A stretch of DNA of 64,000 nucleotides from Gymnogyps californianus (Eukaryota; Chordata; Aves; Accipitriformes; Cathartidae), in the NCBI RefSeq assembly GCF_018139145.2, contig NC_059500.1, positions 39,351,437 to 39,415,436 on the forward strand. Direction: 5' to 3'. Of the stretch, positions 63,561 through 64,000 are shown piece after piece; the first letter of the stretch is position 1, and each line of letters starts with the position of its first letter. A program made the position numbers and the translations under genes. The notes under the pieces are model-generated. The model searched no databases. It was not told the DNA's origin and saw nothing but the letters and a program-made list of their open reading frames with translations.

Positions 63561-64000
63561 GCGTGTCTCCTCCCTTCCTAGAGCTCCGAGTAATGGCTCG
63601 TTCACAGGGAGAACGGACCATTGTTGTAGTCTGGTGGGCTTGGCAGCGAAGTGAAATTACCTGCGTGATGGGAGTAGCCAAAAGTAGAAAATAAAGGTTG
63701 TGTTGTGGGATGTGTTTGGTCATTTTTTTTAGCTTTCTCTCCCAGCCCTTTCTGCTTCAGAATAAACTTGGCCATATGGTCACGCTCTTGGAGTATCTGA
63801 CGGGAATCTCTGATTGCATCCTGCACAAAATGAAATGCGCTCTTTACTGCTCGGTGTGAATAGCAAGAAAACTATGAAAAATGGGCCTCCTGACAGATGC
63901 AGCACTGTCTTGGGAGCTGGTGGCCAGTAAGAAATACTGAGGTGGGGGGAGCTGTGACAGGCAGCAGGTTCGGTGCTGGGGGGAGTGCTGACCTGACCTG

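Overview
This window is vertebrate genomic DNA. It holds the 5' end of one recognisable protein-coding gene, the Hedgehog receptor PTCH1 (plus strand), together with about 42 kb of upstream non-coding DNA. A decayed LINE at 38.6-39.1 kb reads like the 3' end of a CR1/L3-type element. That element, the sparse interspersed repeats and the fairly compact introns suggest a sauropsid, most likely a bird. The species cannot be named from this sequence alone.

Layout. 1-1631 is an unbroken homopyrimidine (TTCCC)n array that runs off the left edge. 1632-42500 is mostly AT-rich, non-coding DNA. It contains microsatellites, a pair of RFX-like X-boxes (8.37-8.41 kb), an inverted pair of old repeat fragments (36.7-37.2 kb), the CR1-like LINE and a second (TTCCC)n array (39.9 kb). 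No convincing coding exon was found there, and I read it as the intergenic, probably regulatory, flank of PTCH1.

42.5-43.6 kb is a CpG-rich promoter with a perfect GLI site and an alternative PTCH1 first exon. Its peptide begins MELLNRN and its donor is phase 0. A 286-nt purine tract starts two bases past that donor. 45.2-45.7 and 47.3-47.9 kb are further CpG-rich patches. A second perfect GLI site lies at 46.53 kb and a third at 48.67 kb. The main CpG island runs from about 48.9 to 52.4 kb and holds the main first coding exon (49633-49833, 67 codons) and exon 2 (51457-51649, 193 nt, containing transmembrane segment 1). Intron 2 continues to the right edge. Exon 3 and the rest of the gene lie outside. 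A CpG-rich patch at 63.2-63.6 kb lies inside intron 2.

How the parts work together. PTCH1 is both the Hedgehog receptor and a direct GLI target, so perfect GLI sites beside two alternative promoters fit its known negative-feedback role. Both first exons end in phase 0 and join exon 2 in frame, giving receptor forms that differ only in the cytoplasmic N-terminus. The leader of the main exon contains three upstream ORFs, two of which read CAG repeats as polyglutamine. Nothing here looks like a wholly new biological system. The most interesting signals concern how this PTCH1 locus is wired.
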